NCBI GenBank assembly: GCA_903642265.1 | Contig: CAHJWN010000045.1 | Span: 1 to 32,696 of the forward strand | DNA: 32,696 nt | Direction of reading: 5' to 3' | Source: Acidobacteriaceae bacterium | Lineage (GTDB): Bacteria; Acidobacteriota; Terriglobia; Terriglobales; Acidobacteriaceae | In this document: positions 16,375 to 24,325 of the stretch, piece after piece | Layout: every line of letters begins with the position of its first letter | Numbering within the stretch: the stretch's first letter is position 1 | Position numbers and translations under genes: made by a program | Notes under the pieces: generated by a model | The model's input: the letters and a program-made list of their open reading frames with translations, nothing else | Databases searched by the model: none | What the model was told of the DNA's origin: nothing

Positions 16375-18575
16375 CGCAGGTAAGCCTCGGTCAACCCGCC
16401 ATCAACAGGGATCAAGTGGCCCGTCGTCACTGGCGCGTTCGGTCCGCCGAGGAACAGGATCGCCTCCGCGCAGTCTTTTGGATCGATGGGCACATGCGTC
16501 AATGTTCGCTGCGCGTAGAACCTGGCCAGCAGGTTGCGCAACTCGTCATCACTGTTCGACTCGTCAAATGCAATCGCGTACTTCGTGAGCGACGCCTTCA
16601 CGCGATCACGCGGAAACATCGTAGAGCCCTTCACCACGGTAGCCGGGCTGATACCATTCACGCGCAAAAGCGGTGCGTAGGTTACTGCAAGCTCACGCAC
16701 CAGGTGGCTCAATGCAGCTTTGCTTACGTCATAGGCTTCCGTACCACGCTTTGGAACCACTGCATTGGCCGAGCTCGTCAGCACCACGCTGCCGGGAAGG
16801 TCTTGCGTTTTAAACACCTTTGCTGCCTCGTCTGTCAGGAGGTAGTTCGCAGTCACGTTTACCTCGAGCGTCGTGGCCCACATGGCATCGCTGATGATTC
16901 CATCAGGAGACGATGGGAACATCGCAGCCGTATTGATGAGCAGGTCGATGCCGCCGAAGGTATTTACCGTCTCGTCTAGCGCAGCCTTGATCGCATCGCG
17001 TTTGCGGATGTCGATACCCACTGCGATTGCGACCTCCTTGCCGCCAATGTCCTTCGCCTCGTCGGCCACTCTTTGTGCGGCTTCAAGCGACAAGTCTGCC
17101 ACCACAAGATGCGCGCCGCGTTTGGCCGCAAGCAGCACCACTTCGCGCCCTATGCCGCTGGCTCCGCCTACAACCAGCACAATGCGCCGGCTCAGCTCTT
17201 TTTCAGGAGGTTGCCGTTGAATCTTTGCCTCTTCGAGAGCCCAGTATTCAATGCGGAACGCCTCGCTCGGTGGCAGTGAGACGTAGTTCTGGTGCACGCC
17301 GAACGCTGATGTGGGCGCTGCATTGCCCGCCTGCGGCAGCACCGCGGGGCACTTGTCGTCATCCATGCCGCCTGCGCCTTCCATCACGTGGATCGCGTTC
17401 GTGTAGAACTCGCTGGCCAGCCGCGAATCCGTTTTATGCTTCCCGAAACTGAACATGCCCAGCCCCGGCACCAGCACCACCGATGGATTCGCACCACGCA
17501 TTGCCGGTGAATCCGGCGCGGCGTAGGCCTTGTAGTACTCCGCATACTCGGCGCGATAGGTTGTCAACGCCGCATCCGTTGCAGCTTCAAGATCACTTAC
17601 ATCGCCGGCCGGGTCCCATGGCACAAGCAGTGGCCGGATCTTCGTGCGGATAAAGTGATCGGGGCAGCTCGTGCCCAGGTAGGCAAGCTTCTCAGCAGCA
17701 TTTGAGTTCACAAACGCCATCACATCTTCTGAGTCCACAAAGCTGCCAATCATCCGTTGTTGCGACGATACCTTCCCGCGCAAGTACGGCATCAACCTGG
17801 TCGCAATCGCTGTACGATCCGTATGCGAAAGGTGCTTCGCGCCGCCGAAGCTTACACCTTTTGCCTTTCCATGCTCCAGGACAAATTGCCCCAACTGATC
17901 GACGATCGTGATGGTATTCAGGTAGCTCTCGCGCTGCGTCTCACCCCACGTGAACAGACCGTGTCCACCCAGCACCACGCCGTCGCATCCCGGCACCGCT
18001 GCAACGGCCTTGCGCATCATCAACGCCAGTTCAAACCCCGGCCGCTGCCACGGCAGCCAAACCATTTTGTGGCCGAACCGTTCGTTGAATTCGCCCATCT
18101 TTTCGAGCCCATTGGCTGAAGCCGCCAAGGCAATCGCCCAGTCCGGGTGCAGGTGGTCAACATGCGCAAAGGGAAGAAAACCATGCAATGCCGTATCGAT
18201 CGACGCCGCAACCGGATTGTTATTGAAGGTGCATAGCGGGAACATGCCGACGATCTCGTCTTCGCGGTCAACCCCCTTGTAGCTCTTCTCTACTGCAAGC
18301 AGCTTGTCCAGATAAAGCGATGCAAATGCCGACCGCTTCATGCTGCCGAGGTCGCCGCCCGAGCCCTTCACCCACAGCACCGTTTTTTTCGCGCCGTCGA
18401 GCGGGTCGATCTCTTCCAGCTTCGAGCTCGTGTTGCCACCGCCAAAATTAGTGATGCGCAGGTCAGATCCAAGCAGGTTCGAGCGGTAGCGGAGCAGCTC
18501 AGGGCCGTCCAGTTTCGATGCAACCGCGTCATCCCAGCGGTCCTCAAGATAATGCATCTTCACGTTGTTCATCAT
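16371..18575 (-). CDS. rhaEW: RhaEW: fused rhamnulose-1-phosphate aldolase and lactaldehyde dehydrogenase
   Basis: This 734-residue bifunctional enzyme has a class II aldolase domain (about 1-430) and a short-chain dehydrogenase domain (about 462-734). The aldolase half has the zinc site HVDHLHPD (His138, His141, His143) and His205 in GGHGLF. It would split L-rhamnulose-1-phosphate into DHAP and L-lactaldehyde. The dehydrogenase half has the NAD motif GGASGIG (470-476) and the catalytic Tyr615 and Lys619 in YDVSK, and would oxidise L-lactaldehyde to L-lactate. The fusion matches the known RhaEW type. Two ATGs begin the gene; the second (18572) is better spaced from AAAGGA. It lies 11 bases after rhaI and overlaps rhaB by 4. 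Confidence 0.95.
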   Translation of the reverse strand: MMNNVKMHYLEDRWDDAVASKLDGPELLRYRSNLLGSDLRITNFGGGNTSSKLEEIDPLDGAKKTVLWVKGSGGDLGSMKRSAFASLYLDKLLAVEKSYKGVDREDEIVGMFPLCTFNNNPVAASIDTALHGFLPFAHVDHLHPDWAIALAASANGLEKMGEFNERFGHKMVWLPWQRPGFELALMMRKAVAAVPGCDGVVLGGHGLFTWGETQRESYLNTITIVDQLGQFVLEHGKAKGVSFGGAKHLSHTDRTAIATRLMPYLRGKVSSQQRMIGSFVDSEDVMAFVNSNAAEKLAYLGTSCPDHFIRTKIRPLLVPWDPAGDVSDLEAATDAALTTYRAEYAEYYKAYAAPDSPAMRGANPSVVLVPGLGMFSFGKHKTDSRLASEFYTNAIHVMEGAGGMDDDKCPAVLPQAGNAAPTSAFGVHQNYVSLPPSEAFRIEYWALEEAKIQRQPPEKELSRRIVLVVGGASGIGREVVLLAAKRGAHLVVADLSLEAAQRVADEAKDIGGKEVAIAVGIDIRKRDAIKAALDETVNTFGGIDLLINTAAMFPSSPDGIISDAMWATTLEVNVTANYLLTDEAAKVFKTQDLPGSVVLTSSANAVVPKRGTEAYDVSKAALSHLVRELAVTYAPLLRVNGISPATVVKGSTMFPRDRVKASLTKYAIAFDESNSDDELRNLLARFYAQRTLTHVPIDPKDCAEAILFLGGPNAPVTTGHLIPVDGGLTEAYLR

Positions 18576-18586
18576 GTCCTTTCAAG

Positions 18587-19780
18587 TTAGGCGTACGAGC
18601 TTCCCGCACGTGCATTCTTGTCTTTGCGCTCCGTCGTAATCTGCTCGACATAGCCACTCTGCCGCAGTGCTTCAAGCGGACTGGCCGCAAGCCCCCGCGC
18701 CTCGCGCCACTCTCCGACGAGTGGCCTCACGTCTTGCCAGAATGCCCCTCGAAAACACTCTTCCGCCTCGACAAGTCTGCAGCTGTCCTGCAACTCCGCG
18801 AGCTGTTCCTGGTCGATCAGCGCAGCCTTCGCGTAGAGCTCCTGCGCAGTCATCACTGTCTGGATCATCGCCTCGACCTTGCCCTTAAGATTGTGGCTCT
18901 GGTCGATCATGAAGGCCGGTAGCGCCGCATCGGAGGAACTGTGTTGCTGATACAGCAGCTCGTGAAAGATGCGAAAGATCTGGTATGGATCGATCGATCC
19001 AAGCGTCAGGTCATCATCCGCATACTTGCGATCGTTGAAATGAAATCCGCCCAGCGCACCCACCTGCAGCAGCCAGGCCACAATTTGCTCGATGTTGGTT
19101 CCAAGAAAGTGATGCCCCGTATCGACCAGTACCTTTGCGTGCGGCCCGGCGCCGCGGGCAAGTTCCAACGCCATGCCCCAGTCCCCTATATCGGTGTGGT
19201 AAAAAGCAGGCTCGAATGGCTTATATTCAACCAGCAGCGTCTGCCCCGGTGCCAGCGCATCGTGTGTCGTCTGCAATGCTTCCTGCAGCCAGCCGATCCG
19301 CCGTCGCATGCTCTGGGTCCCCGGGTAATTCGATCCGTCTGAAAGCCATAGCGAAACCTCTGCCGAGCCAAGTGCCTTGCCGATTGCGACCGAATCGAGC
19401 ATGTGTTGCGTTGCTTTGCTCCGCACCTCCGCACTCGGGTTGCATAGCGAGCCGAATTTATAGTCCGCCTCCTGAAACATATTGGGATTGATCGATCCCG
19501 CGCGAACTCCTGTTGCCTTGACCAGCGCCTCAATGGCTGGCACATCGGCAATACCGTTTGGCATGTCCCACAGGACGTGCAGGGCCACCGTCGGTGTTGC
19601 ACCGGTCAACCGGTTCACCTCGGCGGCATCGGCGAACTTCTCTTCGATCGTCGTTGCGGCCGCTGATTGGATGAACTTGCCGAAACGCGTGCCGGTGTTC
19701 GCAAAACCCCAGGAGGGAATCTCGATATGGAACGAGTCGAGCGCGGCAAAGATGCGGCTTCTGATTGCTTCAGGGTTCAC
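18587..19780 (-). CDS. rhaI: L-rhamnose isomerase (RhaI type)
   Basis: This 397-residue TIM-barrel metal-dependent isomerase converts L-rhamnose to L-rhamnulose. The RhaI/Pseudomonas type is recognised by IPSWGFANTGTRFGKF near the N-terminus, LWLSDGSNYPG, the metal-site strands LVEYKPFEPAFYHTDIGDWG and VLVDTGHHFLGTNIEQIV, and FHFNDRKYADDDL. The GTG at 19780, preceded by GAGGAG three bases away, is chosen because the extra 25 residues of the open frame back to 19855 lack family similarity and would cross a candidate promoter. It is the first gene of the leftward rhamnose operon. Confidence 0.92.
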   Translation of the reverse strand: MNPEAIRSRIFAALDSFHIEIPSWGFANTGTRFGKFIQSAAATTIEEKFADAAEVNRLTGATPTVALHVLWDMPNGIADVPAIEALVKATGVRAGSINPNMFQEADYKFGSLCNPSAEVRSKATQHMLDSVAIGKALGSAEVSLWLSDGSNYPGTQSMRRRIGWLQEALQTTHDALAPGQTLLVEYKPFEPAFYHTDIGDWGMALELARGAGPHAKVLVDTGHHFLGTNIEQIVAWLLQVGALGGFHFNDRKYADDDLTLGSIDPYQIFRIFHELLYQQHSSSDAALPAFMIDQSHNLKGKVEAMIQTVMTAQELYAKAALIDQEQLAELQDSCRLVEAEECFRGAFWQDVRPLVGEWREARGLAASPLEALRQSGYVEQITTERKDKNARAGSSYA

Positions 19781-19802
19781 GGTCTCCTCGTTGTCGACAG
19801 AA

Positions 19803-19832
19803 TCACTGGTGCATAAATCGCCACACCAGTGA
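19803..19832 (-). promoter_or_regulatory. 9-bp inverted repeat in the rhaI leader
   Basis: Arms TCACTGGTG (19803-19811) and CACCAGTGA (19824-19832) match perfectly with a 12-base spacer. On the rhaI transcript this would form a hairpin ending about 14 bases before the GAGGAG ribosome site. On DNA it could be a second operator. Its role is unknown. Confidence 0.5.
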
Positions 19833-19862
19833 AACATAGGAATCCCATCCAGCACAATTCAA
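19833..19862 (-). promoter_or_regulatory. candidate rhaI promoter
   Basis: Reading the minus strand, TTGAAT (19862-19857) is followed after 18 bases by TATGTT (19838-19833), a fair -35/-10 pair. The -35 box is one outer arm of the 30-bp dyad, so a regulator bound there would block or contact RNA polymerase. The predicted transcript start agrees with the GTG start at 19780. Confidence 0.35.
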
Positions 19863-19886
19863 TAGGAAATAAATTTCCAGTTGAAT
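19857..19886. promoter_or_regulatory. 30-bp dyad, candidate rhamnose regulator operator
   Basis: A nearly perfect palindrome built of nested arms: ATTCAA, two bases, GGAAAT, AA, ATTTCC, two bases, TTGAAT. Twenty-four of its 30 bases are in perfectly matched arms. It lies in the divergent rhaI-rhaT gap and overlaps the candidate rhaI -35. The outer TTGAAT at 19881-19886 could serve as a -35 for rhaT, but no good -10 is at the right distance. This is the expected place for an operator of a rhamnose-responsive dimeric regulator. No rhamnose regulator gene is adjacent. Confidence 0.65.
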
Positions 19887-19951
19887 ACCGGATAGGGTAC
19901 GATTGGGCGCGCAAAGATCGCCAGGCGCTGCTGCACCGAGGGTCTCACAGG

Positions 19952-21127
19952 ATGGGTCCGAACCCGTTTATAGGCGTACTGTTTCACTGGATTGGCGGTC
20001 TTGCATCGGCCAGCAACTTCATTCCGTTTCGTGGCATCAAGCGCTGGTCGTGGGAGATCTACTGGATCATCCAGGGCGTCGCCGCATGGATCATCGCACC
20101 ACTGGTCCTTGCTGGCCTCCTCGTCCCTCACCTCTTCAGCATTCTGCAGCGGGCTCCGTCCTCTGCGATCGGCTACGCCCTGCTCTGGGGATGCCTGTGG
20201 GGTGTCGGCGGCATCACCTTCGGCCTTGCCATCCGCTACCTTGGTCTCGGGCTCGGATATGCGATCGCGCTTGGCTTCTGCACCGCCTTTGGTACGCTGA
20301 TACCGCCGATCTACCACGGCGAGATCGGGACCATTGTTCATGAGCGCTCAGGCCAGGTAATCCTGCTCGGTGTTTTCGTCTGCCTTATCGCTATCGGAGT
20401 AAGTGGTGCGGCTGGTTACTCCAAAGAATCTGAGATCACCGACGAGCAGAAGGCCGACACCGGTGAGCGAGACTTCTCCTTCGCCCGCGGCCTGGCGGTG
20501 GCTGTCTTCGCCGGCATCATGAGCTCATTTTTTGCTGTCGGTGTCGATGCCGGCAAGCCCATCGGTGAGATCGCCCGCGTCGAACTCGCCGCCAACGGCC
20601 GCGCCGACCTGTGGCAGAATCTGCCCGCCCTGGTCGTCGTTCTCTGGGGAGGCTTCGCCACCAACCTCATCTGGTCCGCCATCCTTATAATCCGCAACAA
20701 GTCAGTCGCGCAGTTCTTTGGCGAACCCGGGACTAACCCTCTCGGCACCGCCACAACTACCGGCGACACACTCATCGACGTCGACCCGCGCGAGCTCACG
20801 CAGCGCATCGCGCCTGGTGTCCTCACGCGCAACTACCTTCTGGCATCGCTCGCTGGGGTCATCTGGTACTTCCAGTTCTTCTTCTACTCCATGGGCCAGA
20901 CGCGCATGGGCCGCTATGACTTTTCAAGCTGGACGCTGCATATGGCCAGCATCATTATCTTCGCCACGCTGTGGGGAATCGCCCTGCGCGAATGGAAAGG
21001 CACCAGCGCCCGCACTCGCGCACTCGTCGCCTGCGGCCTCTTCCTGCTCGTTGGCTCAACCGTCGTCGTTGGCTACGGCAGCTATCTTAAGGCCCAGGAA
21101 ACGACTGCACCCGCAGCCCGACGCTAG
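19952..21127 (+). CDS. rhaT: L-rhamnose/proton symporter RhaT
   Basis: This 391-residue protein with about ten transmembrane helices imports L-rhamnose with protons. Family features include GVLFHWIGGLASASNFIPF and RGIKRWSWEIYWIIQGVAAWIIAPL at the start, LLWGCLWGVGGITFGLAIRYLGLGLGYAIALG, and WYFQFFFYSMGQTRMGRYDFSSWTLHMA. The frame is open back to 19829, but the first 41 residues are not family-like and overlap the dyad region. ATG at 19952 with GAGGG nine bases upstream is preferred. It is divergent from rhaI and followed at 134 bases by lutABC on the same strand. Confidence 0.93.
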   Translation: MGPNPFIGVLFHWIGGLASASNFIPFRGIKRWSWEIYWIIQGVAAWIIAPLVLAGLLVPHLFSILQRAPSSAIGYALLWGCLWGVGGITFGLAIRYLGLGLGYAIALGFCTAFGTLIPPIYHGEIGTIVHERSGQVILLGVFVCLIAIGVSGAAGYSKESEITDEQKADTGERDFSFARGLAVAVFAGIMSSFFAVGVDAGKPIGEIARVELAANGRADLWQNLPALVVVLWGGFATNLIWSAILIIRNKSVAQFFGEPGTNPLGTATTTGDTLIDVDPRELTQRIAPGVLTRNYLLASLAGVIWYFQFFFYSMGQTRMGRYDFSSWTLHMASIIIFATLWGIALREWKGTSARTRALVACGLFLLVGSTVVVGYGSYLKAQETTAPAARR

Positions 21128-21170
21128 TGCCACCTAAACCAGTGCCACATAAACCAGTGCCACATAACAT
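21126..21170. repeat. three tandem 15-bp repeats at the end of rhaT
   Basis: Units AGTGCCACCTAAACC (21126-21140), AGTGCCACATAAACC (21141-21155) and AGTGCCACATAACAT (21156-21170) follow head to tail. The first overlaps the last two bases of the rhaT stop codon. Units 1 and 2 differ at one base, and the third diverges at its last three bases. They could be slippage products or a binding site array upstream of lutABC. Confidence 0.8.
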
Positions 21171-21184
21171 TGGCCCCTTTGTTT

Positions 21185-21206
21185 GTCATTCCCGAAGGGA
21201 ATCTGC
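21185..21206. repeat. REP-like palindromic element, copy 1
   Basis: GTC followed by the perfect hairpin ATTCCC-GAA-GGGAAT (21188-21202) and then CTGC. It lies between rhaT and lutA, 56 bases before the lutA start. A degenerate copy occurs at 26807-26828. Dispersed intergenic palindromes of this kind are typical of REP-like families; here it may also terminate rhaT transcription, although no T-run follows. Confidence 0.5.
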
Positions 21207-21246
21207 GTCTGCACCAGCTGTCGCAATTAGCAGGTAAATTGAAACG

Positions 21247-21253
21247 AAGGGAG
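21247..21253 (+). promoter_or_regulatory. ribosome binding site of lutA, pointing to a CTG start
   Basis: AAGGGAG lies exactly 8 bases before an in-frame CTG at 21262. No ATG, GTG or TTG occurs in frame between the upstream stop (TAA at 21235) and the ATG at 21394, so this site decides the start. Confidence 0.65.
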
Positions 21254-21261
21254 AGACTTCA

Positions 21262-21999
21262 CTGCGCATCAGCCTATTCGTCGCCTGCTACAACGACACT
21301 CTCTTTCCCGAGACGGGAATTGCTGTCACAAACCTGCTTGAACGTCTCGGCCACACCGTTGACTTTCCTATCGCGCAAACCTGCTGCGGGCAGATGCACT
21401 ATAACACCGGCTACCACGTCGAAGCCGTACCGCTCGTCCGCCGCTTTGTCGAGATCTTTCGCGACTCGGAAGTCGTTTGTGTGCCATCCGCCTCCTGCGT
21501 CGCCATGATGCGCGAGCACTACGAACTCATCGCCACCCGTGCCAACGACCCCAAGTTCCTTGCCGATGTACAAGCGCTGCTGCCACGCATCTTCGAGTTC
21601 TCTGAACTCCTTGTAAACCATCTTGGTATAGAGAACGTAGGTGCCGTCTTCCCGTACACCGTCACCTACCATCCGTCGTGCCACTCGCTGCGTATGTTGC
21701 ACGTTGGCGACGGTCCCGTCCGCCTCCTCCGCGCCGTCCGCGATCTCACCTTCGTTGACCTTCCCCGGCAGGACCAATGCTGTGGCTTTGGGGGCACCTT
21801 CGCCGTCAAAAATGCCGATGTCTCCCTTGCAATGCTGACCGAAAAGAACACGGAAATCCTTAGCACCGAAGCCACCGTCGTTACCGCCCTCGACAACTCC
21901 TGCCTGATGCAGATCTATGGCGGGCTGCATCGCGATGGCTCCTCCGTGCGAACCATGCATCTGGCGGAAATACTGGCGTCGACTGGAACCGCACGATGA
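21262..21999 (+). CDS. lutA: L-lactate utilisation protein LutA, probable CTG start
   Basis: This 245-residue iron-sulfur protein carries the two Cys-rich (CCG) modules of the LutA/GlcF/HdrD group. The first CCG is at residues 41-43 (AQTCCGQMHYN), the second at 173-175 (QDQCCGFGG). With LutB and LutC it oxidises L-lactate to pyruvate. The start is set at CTG 21262: the first codons read L-R-I-S-L-F-V-A-C-Y-N-D-T, aligning with the usual MRVALFVTCYNDT start of LutA, and AAGGGAG lies eight bases upstream. Starting at the first ATG (21394) would remove 44 conserved residues. ATT at 21238 is a less likely alternative. The stop overlaps lutB as ATGA. Confidence 0.9.
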   Translation: MRISLFVACYNDTLFPETGIAVTNLLERLGHTVDFPIAQTCCGQMHYNTGYHVEAVPLVRRFVEIFRDSEVVCVPSASCVAMMREHYELIATRANDPKFLADVQALLPRIFEFSELLVNHLGIENVGAVFPYTVTYHPSCHSLRMLHVGDGPVRLLRAVRDLTFVDLPRQDQCCGFGGTFAVKNADVSLAMLTEKNTEILSTEATVVTALDNSCLMQIYGGLHRDGSSVRTMHLAEILASTGTAR

Positions 22000-23459
22000 A
22001 TGTTCTCGTCGGTAAGACCGCGCAGGCCCCTGCGTTCCCCGTTGCCGCGAAGAAGGCACTCGCAAACGACCAGCTTCGCCGCAACGTCCACAACGCCACC
22101 GGCATCATCCGCGCCAAGCGCGCTCTCCGGGTCGAAGAGATGCCCGACTGGCAGCAGCTTCGCCAAACCGCCTCGGACATCAAGGCCCACACGCTCGCAA
22201 ATCTGGACCACTACCTCATCGAGTTTGAGCGCAATTGCCAGAGGGCTGGCGGCAAGGTCCACTGGGCCCGTGACGCCGCCGAAGCGAATGCCATCGCCAT
22301 CGCAATCATTCGCGAGCACAGCGGCGACACGCCCGCCGAAGTCATCAAGGTCAAAACCATGACCTCCGACGAGATCCAAATGAATGTCGCTCTCGAAGAC
22401 GCCGGTATCAAGCCCTACGAGACGGATCTCGCTGACATGATCGTGCAGATGGGCAATGATGAGCCATCGCACATCGTTGTTCCGGCGCTGCACAAGAACC
22501 GCTTCGAAGTTCGCGAAATCTTTCGCCAGATGATGTCGTTGCCTGACCTTGGCGACCAGCCAGTGGACCTCACCGACGCCGCCCGGCACTATCTGCGCGA
22601 GAAGTTTCTCCGCGTAAAGATCGGCGTAAGCGGGGCCAATTTCGCTATCGCCAGCACGGGCGCGGTCTGCGTGGTCGAGTCGGAAGGCAACGGTCGCATG
22701 TGCCTCACCATGCCCGACGTGCTCATCAGCCTCATCGGCATCGAAAAAGTCATTCCCACTTTCGACGATCTTGAAGTCTTTCTCCAACTCCTGCCGCGCT
22801 CCGCAACCGGCGAGCGTATGAACCCCTACAACTCCTTCTGGACCGGCGTCACCCCAGGCGACGGCCCCCGCGCCTTCCACGTCATCCTGCTCGATAACGG
22901 TCGCACTGCGCTGCTCCATGACGAGCGTGAGCGCGAGACCCTCGCCTGTATTCGCTGTGGAGCTTGCCTCAACGCGTGCCCCGTGTATCGCGAGACCGGC
23001 GGTCATGCGTATGGCAGCATCTACTCCGGCCCCATTGGCGCCATCTTGTCACCGCAACTGCAGTCGCTCGAACACTCGCGCTCACTGCCCTACGCATCAA
23101 GTCTCTGCGGCGCCTGCTACGAGGTCTGCCCGGTCAAAATTAACATCCCCGAGACGCTCATCCATCTTCGCGGCAAAATCGTTCGCGAGGACCAGGGGAA
23201 GCTCTCCGGCATTCTGTCTCCAGAAAATATTGCAATGAAGATAGTTGCCAAAGTCTTCTTGACGCATCAGCGCTACGAGGTTGCGCAACGCCTCGCGCGC
23301 ACGGGTCAACTCGTCTTCGAGCGCAGGGGTCAACTCACAAATTTGCCGGGCCTCGCAGGTGCATGGACGAAGTCCCGTGACCTGCGCCCCGTTCCGCAGC
23401 AATCATTTCGCGACTGGTGGAAGTCCCGCTCCGCTCCTTCAAAACCGGAGAACATGTGA
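21996..23459 (+). CDS. lutB: L-lactate utilisation iron-sulfur protein LutB
   Basis: This 487-residue protein has an N-terminal LUD domain (about 70-300) and a C-terminal ferredoxin-like part. Two Fe-S motifs are visible: CIRCGACLNACPVY (Cys318, 321, 324 and 328) and SLCGACYEVCPV (Cys371, 374 and 378). The C-terminal helical region (390-487) fits LutB. The protein is cytoplasmic and passes electrons from L-lactate oxidation. The gene overlaps lutA by four bases and lutC by four bases, so all three are translationally coupled. A long antisense frame (21915-23006) is a shadow. Confidence 0.95.
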   Translation: MNVLVGKTAQAPAFPVAAKKALANDQLRRNVHNATGIIRAKRALRVEEMPDWQQLRQTASDIKAHTLANLDHYLIEFERNCQRAGGKVHWARDAAEANAIAIAIIREHSGDTPAEVIKVKTMTSDEIQMNVALEDAGIKPYETDLADMIVQMGNDEPSHIVVPALHKNRFEVREIFRQMMSLPDLGDQPVDLTDAARHYLREKFLRVKIGVSGANFAIASTGAVCVVESEGNGRMCLTMPDVLISLIGIEKVIPTFDDLEVFLQLLPRSATGERMNPYNSFWTGVTPGDGPRAFHVILLDNGRTALLHDERERETLACIRCGACLNACPVYRETGGHAYGSIYSGPIGAILSPQLQSLEHSRSLPYASSLCGACYEVCPVKINIPETLIHLRGKIVREDQGKLSGILSPENIAMKIVAKVFLTHQRYEVAQRLARTGQLVFERRGQLTNLPGLAGAWTKSRDLRPVPQQSFRDWWKSRSAPSKPENM

Positions 23460-24094
23460 CCGCGCGTGAAGAGATCCTCAGCCGCATTCGGGCTGCGCTG
23501 CCAGGGGAACCCGCAGCCGTCACCGTCGCCTACGCCTCGATCCCGCGCGACTACCAGAAGCAGGGAACTCTAACCCATTCGGAATGCATCGACCTCTTCA
23601 TCGATCGCCTCCTCGACTACGACGCGCAGGTGGTCCAGCTCGCCGACGATACAGAGATCGCCTCAGCCATCGCCAAAGCGCTGCACGATGCCAGCGAAGA
23701 TCGCCTGCTCCTGTCACCTGACCTTCCGGAACACTGGCGACCCGCCGGCCCCGAGCTCATTGTCGACGTGCATTTGCACACCGAAGCACTCGACCGCGCC
23801 CAGGCTGTGGTCACCACCTGCGAGATCGCCATCGCTTCGACCGGCACCATCATCCTTGTGCACGCCGGTGCACAGGGCCGCCGCATCACCACACTCCTGC
23901 CCGATCACCACATCTGCATCGTCAAACGCGACCAGGTCAGCGAGATAGTTCCAGAGGCTTTCCGTAAACTCGACAGCAACAGCACCACACCCATCACCAC
24001 GATCTCCGGCCCTTCGGCAACATCGGATATCGAGATGACCCGCATTCGCGGCGTCCACGGTCCTCGCCGCCTCACGGTAATTCTCTATGGCTGA
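23456..24094 (+). CDS. lutC: L-lactate utilisation protein LutC
   Basis: This 212-residue protein belongs to the LUD/LutC family. It shows the AREEILSRIRAALPG start, the central DRLLLSPDLPEHWRP and the characteristic VVTTCEIAIASTGTIILVHAGAQGRRITTLLPDHHICIV, then the GPSATSDIEMTRIRGVHGPRRLTVILYG ending. The GTG at 23456 is chosen over earlier in-frame starts because GGAG lies six bases upstream and it overlaps the lutB end as GTGA. It completes the lactate oxidase complex. A short palindrome ATGGCTGAGCCAT (24087-24099) spans its stop codon. Confidence 0.93.
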   Translation: MTAREEILSRIRAALPGEPAAVTVAYASIPRDYQKQGTLTHSECIDLFIDRLLDYDAQVVQLADDTEIASAIAKALHDASEDRLLLSPDLPEHWRPAGPELIVDVHLHTEALDRAQAVVTTCEIAIASTGTIILVHAGAQGRRITTLLPDHHICIVKRDQVSEIVPEAFRKLDSNSTTPITTISGPSATSDIEMTRIRGVHGPRRLTVILYG

Positions 24095-24325
24095 GCCATC
24101 CGGCTGCGAAGTTCCGAATTCTACGCCGCATTCTGTCTGCTAGAAATGAGTGCCACGCTCGGACAGAGCGGCCCAAGGCTGTTGATGCCATCAAGTGCTT
24201 GCAACTTCCGTATGATGGATAGCCAGGACAATGCGGAGCGAAGCCGATTGCGTAAAAACAGGCCGGTCTCTAACCTTCAGTAAACACAATCTTCTAGGCA
24301 CCACACATTTTAGGGAGCAGCTCCG
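24095..24325 (+). other. lutC-glgP intergenic region
   Basis: A 231-base gap with no gene on either strand. It should contain the glgP promoter. TATGAT at 24211-24216 is a good -10 look-alike, but no -35 at proper distance is convincing. GGGAG at 24312-24316 is the probable glgP ribosome site. Confidence 0.3.

Noticed and set aside
19829..19951. 41-residue N-terminal extension of RhaT
   Set aside because: It covers the divergent promoter and the 30-bp dyad, and is not similar to RhaT N-termini.
21915..23006. 363-codon minus-strand ORF opposite lutB
   Set aside because: It is a shadow of lutB, whose Fe-S motifs and family alignment are clear. Long antisense frames are expected in GC-rich coding DNA.
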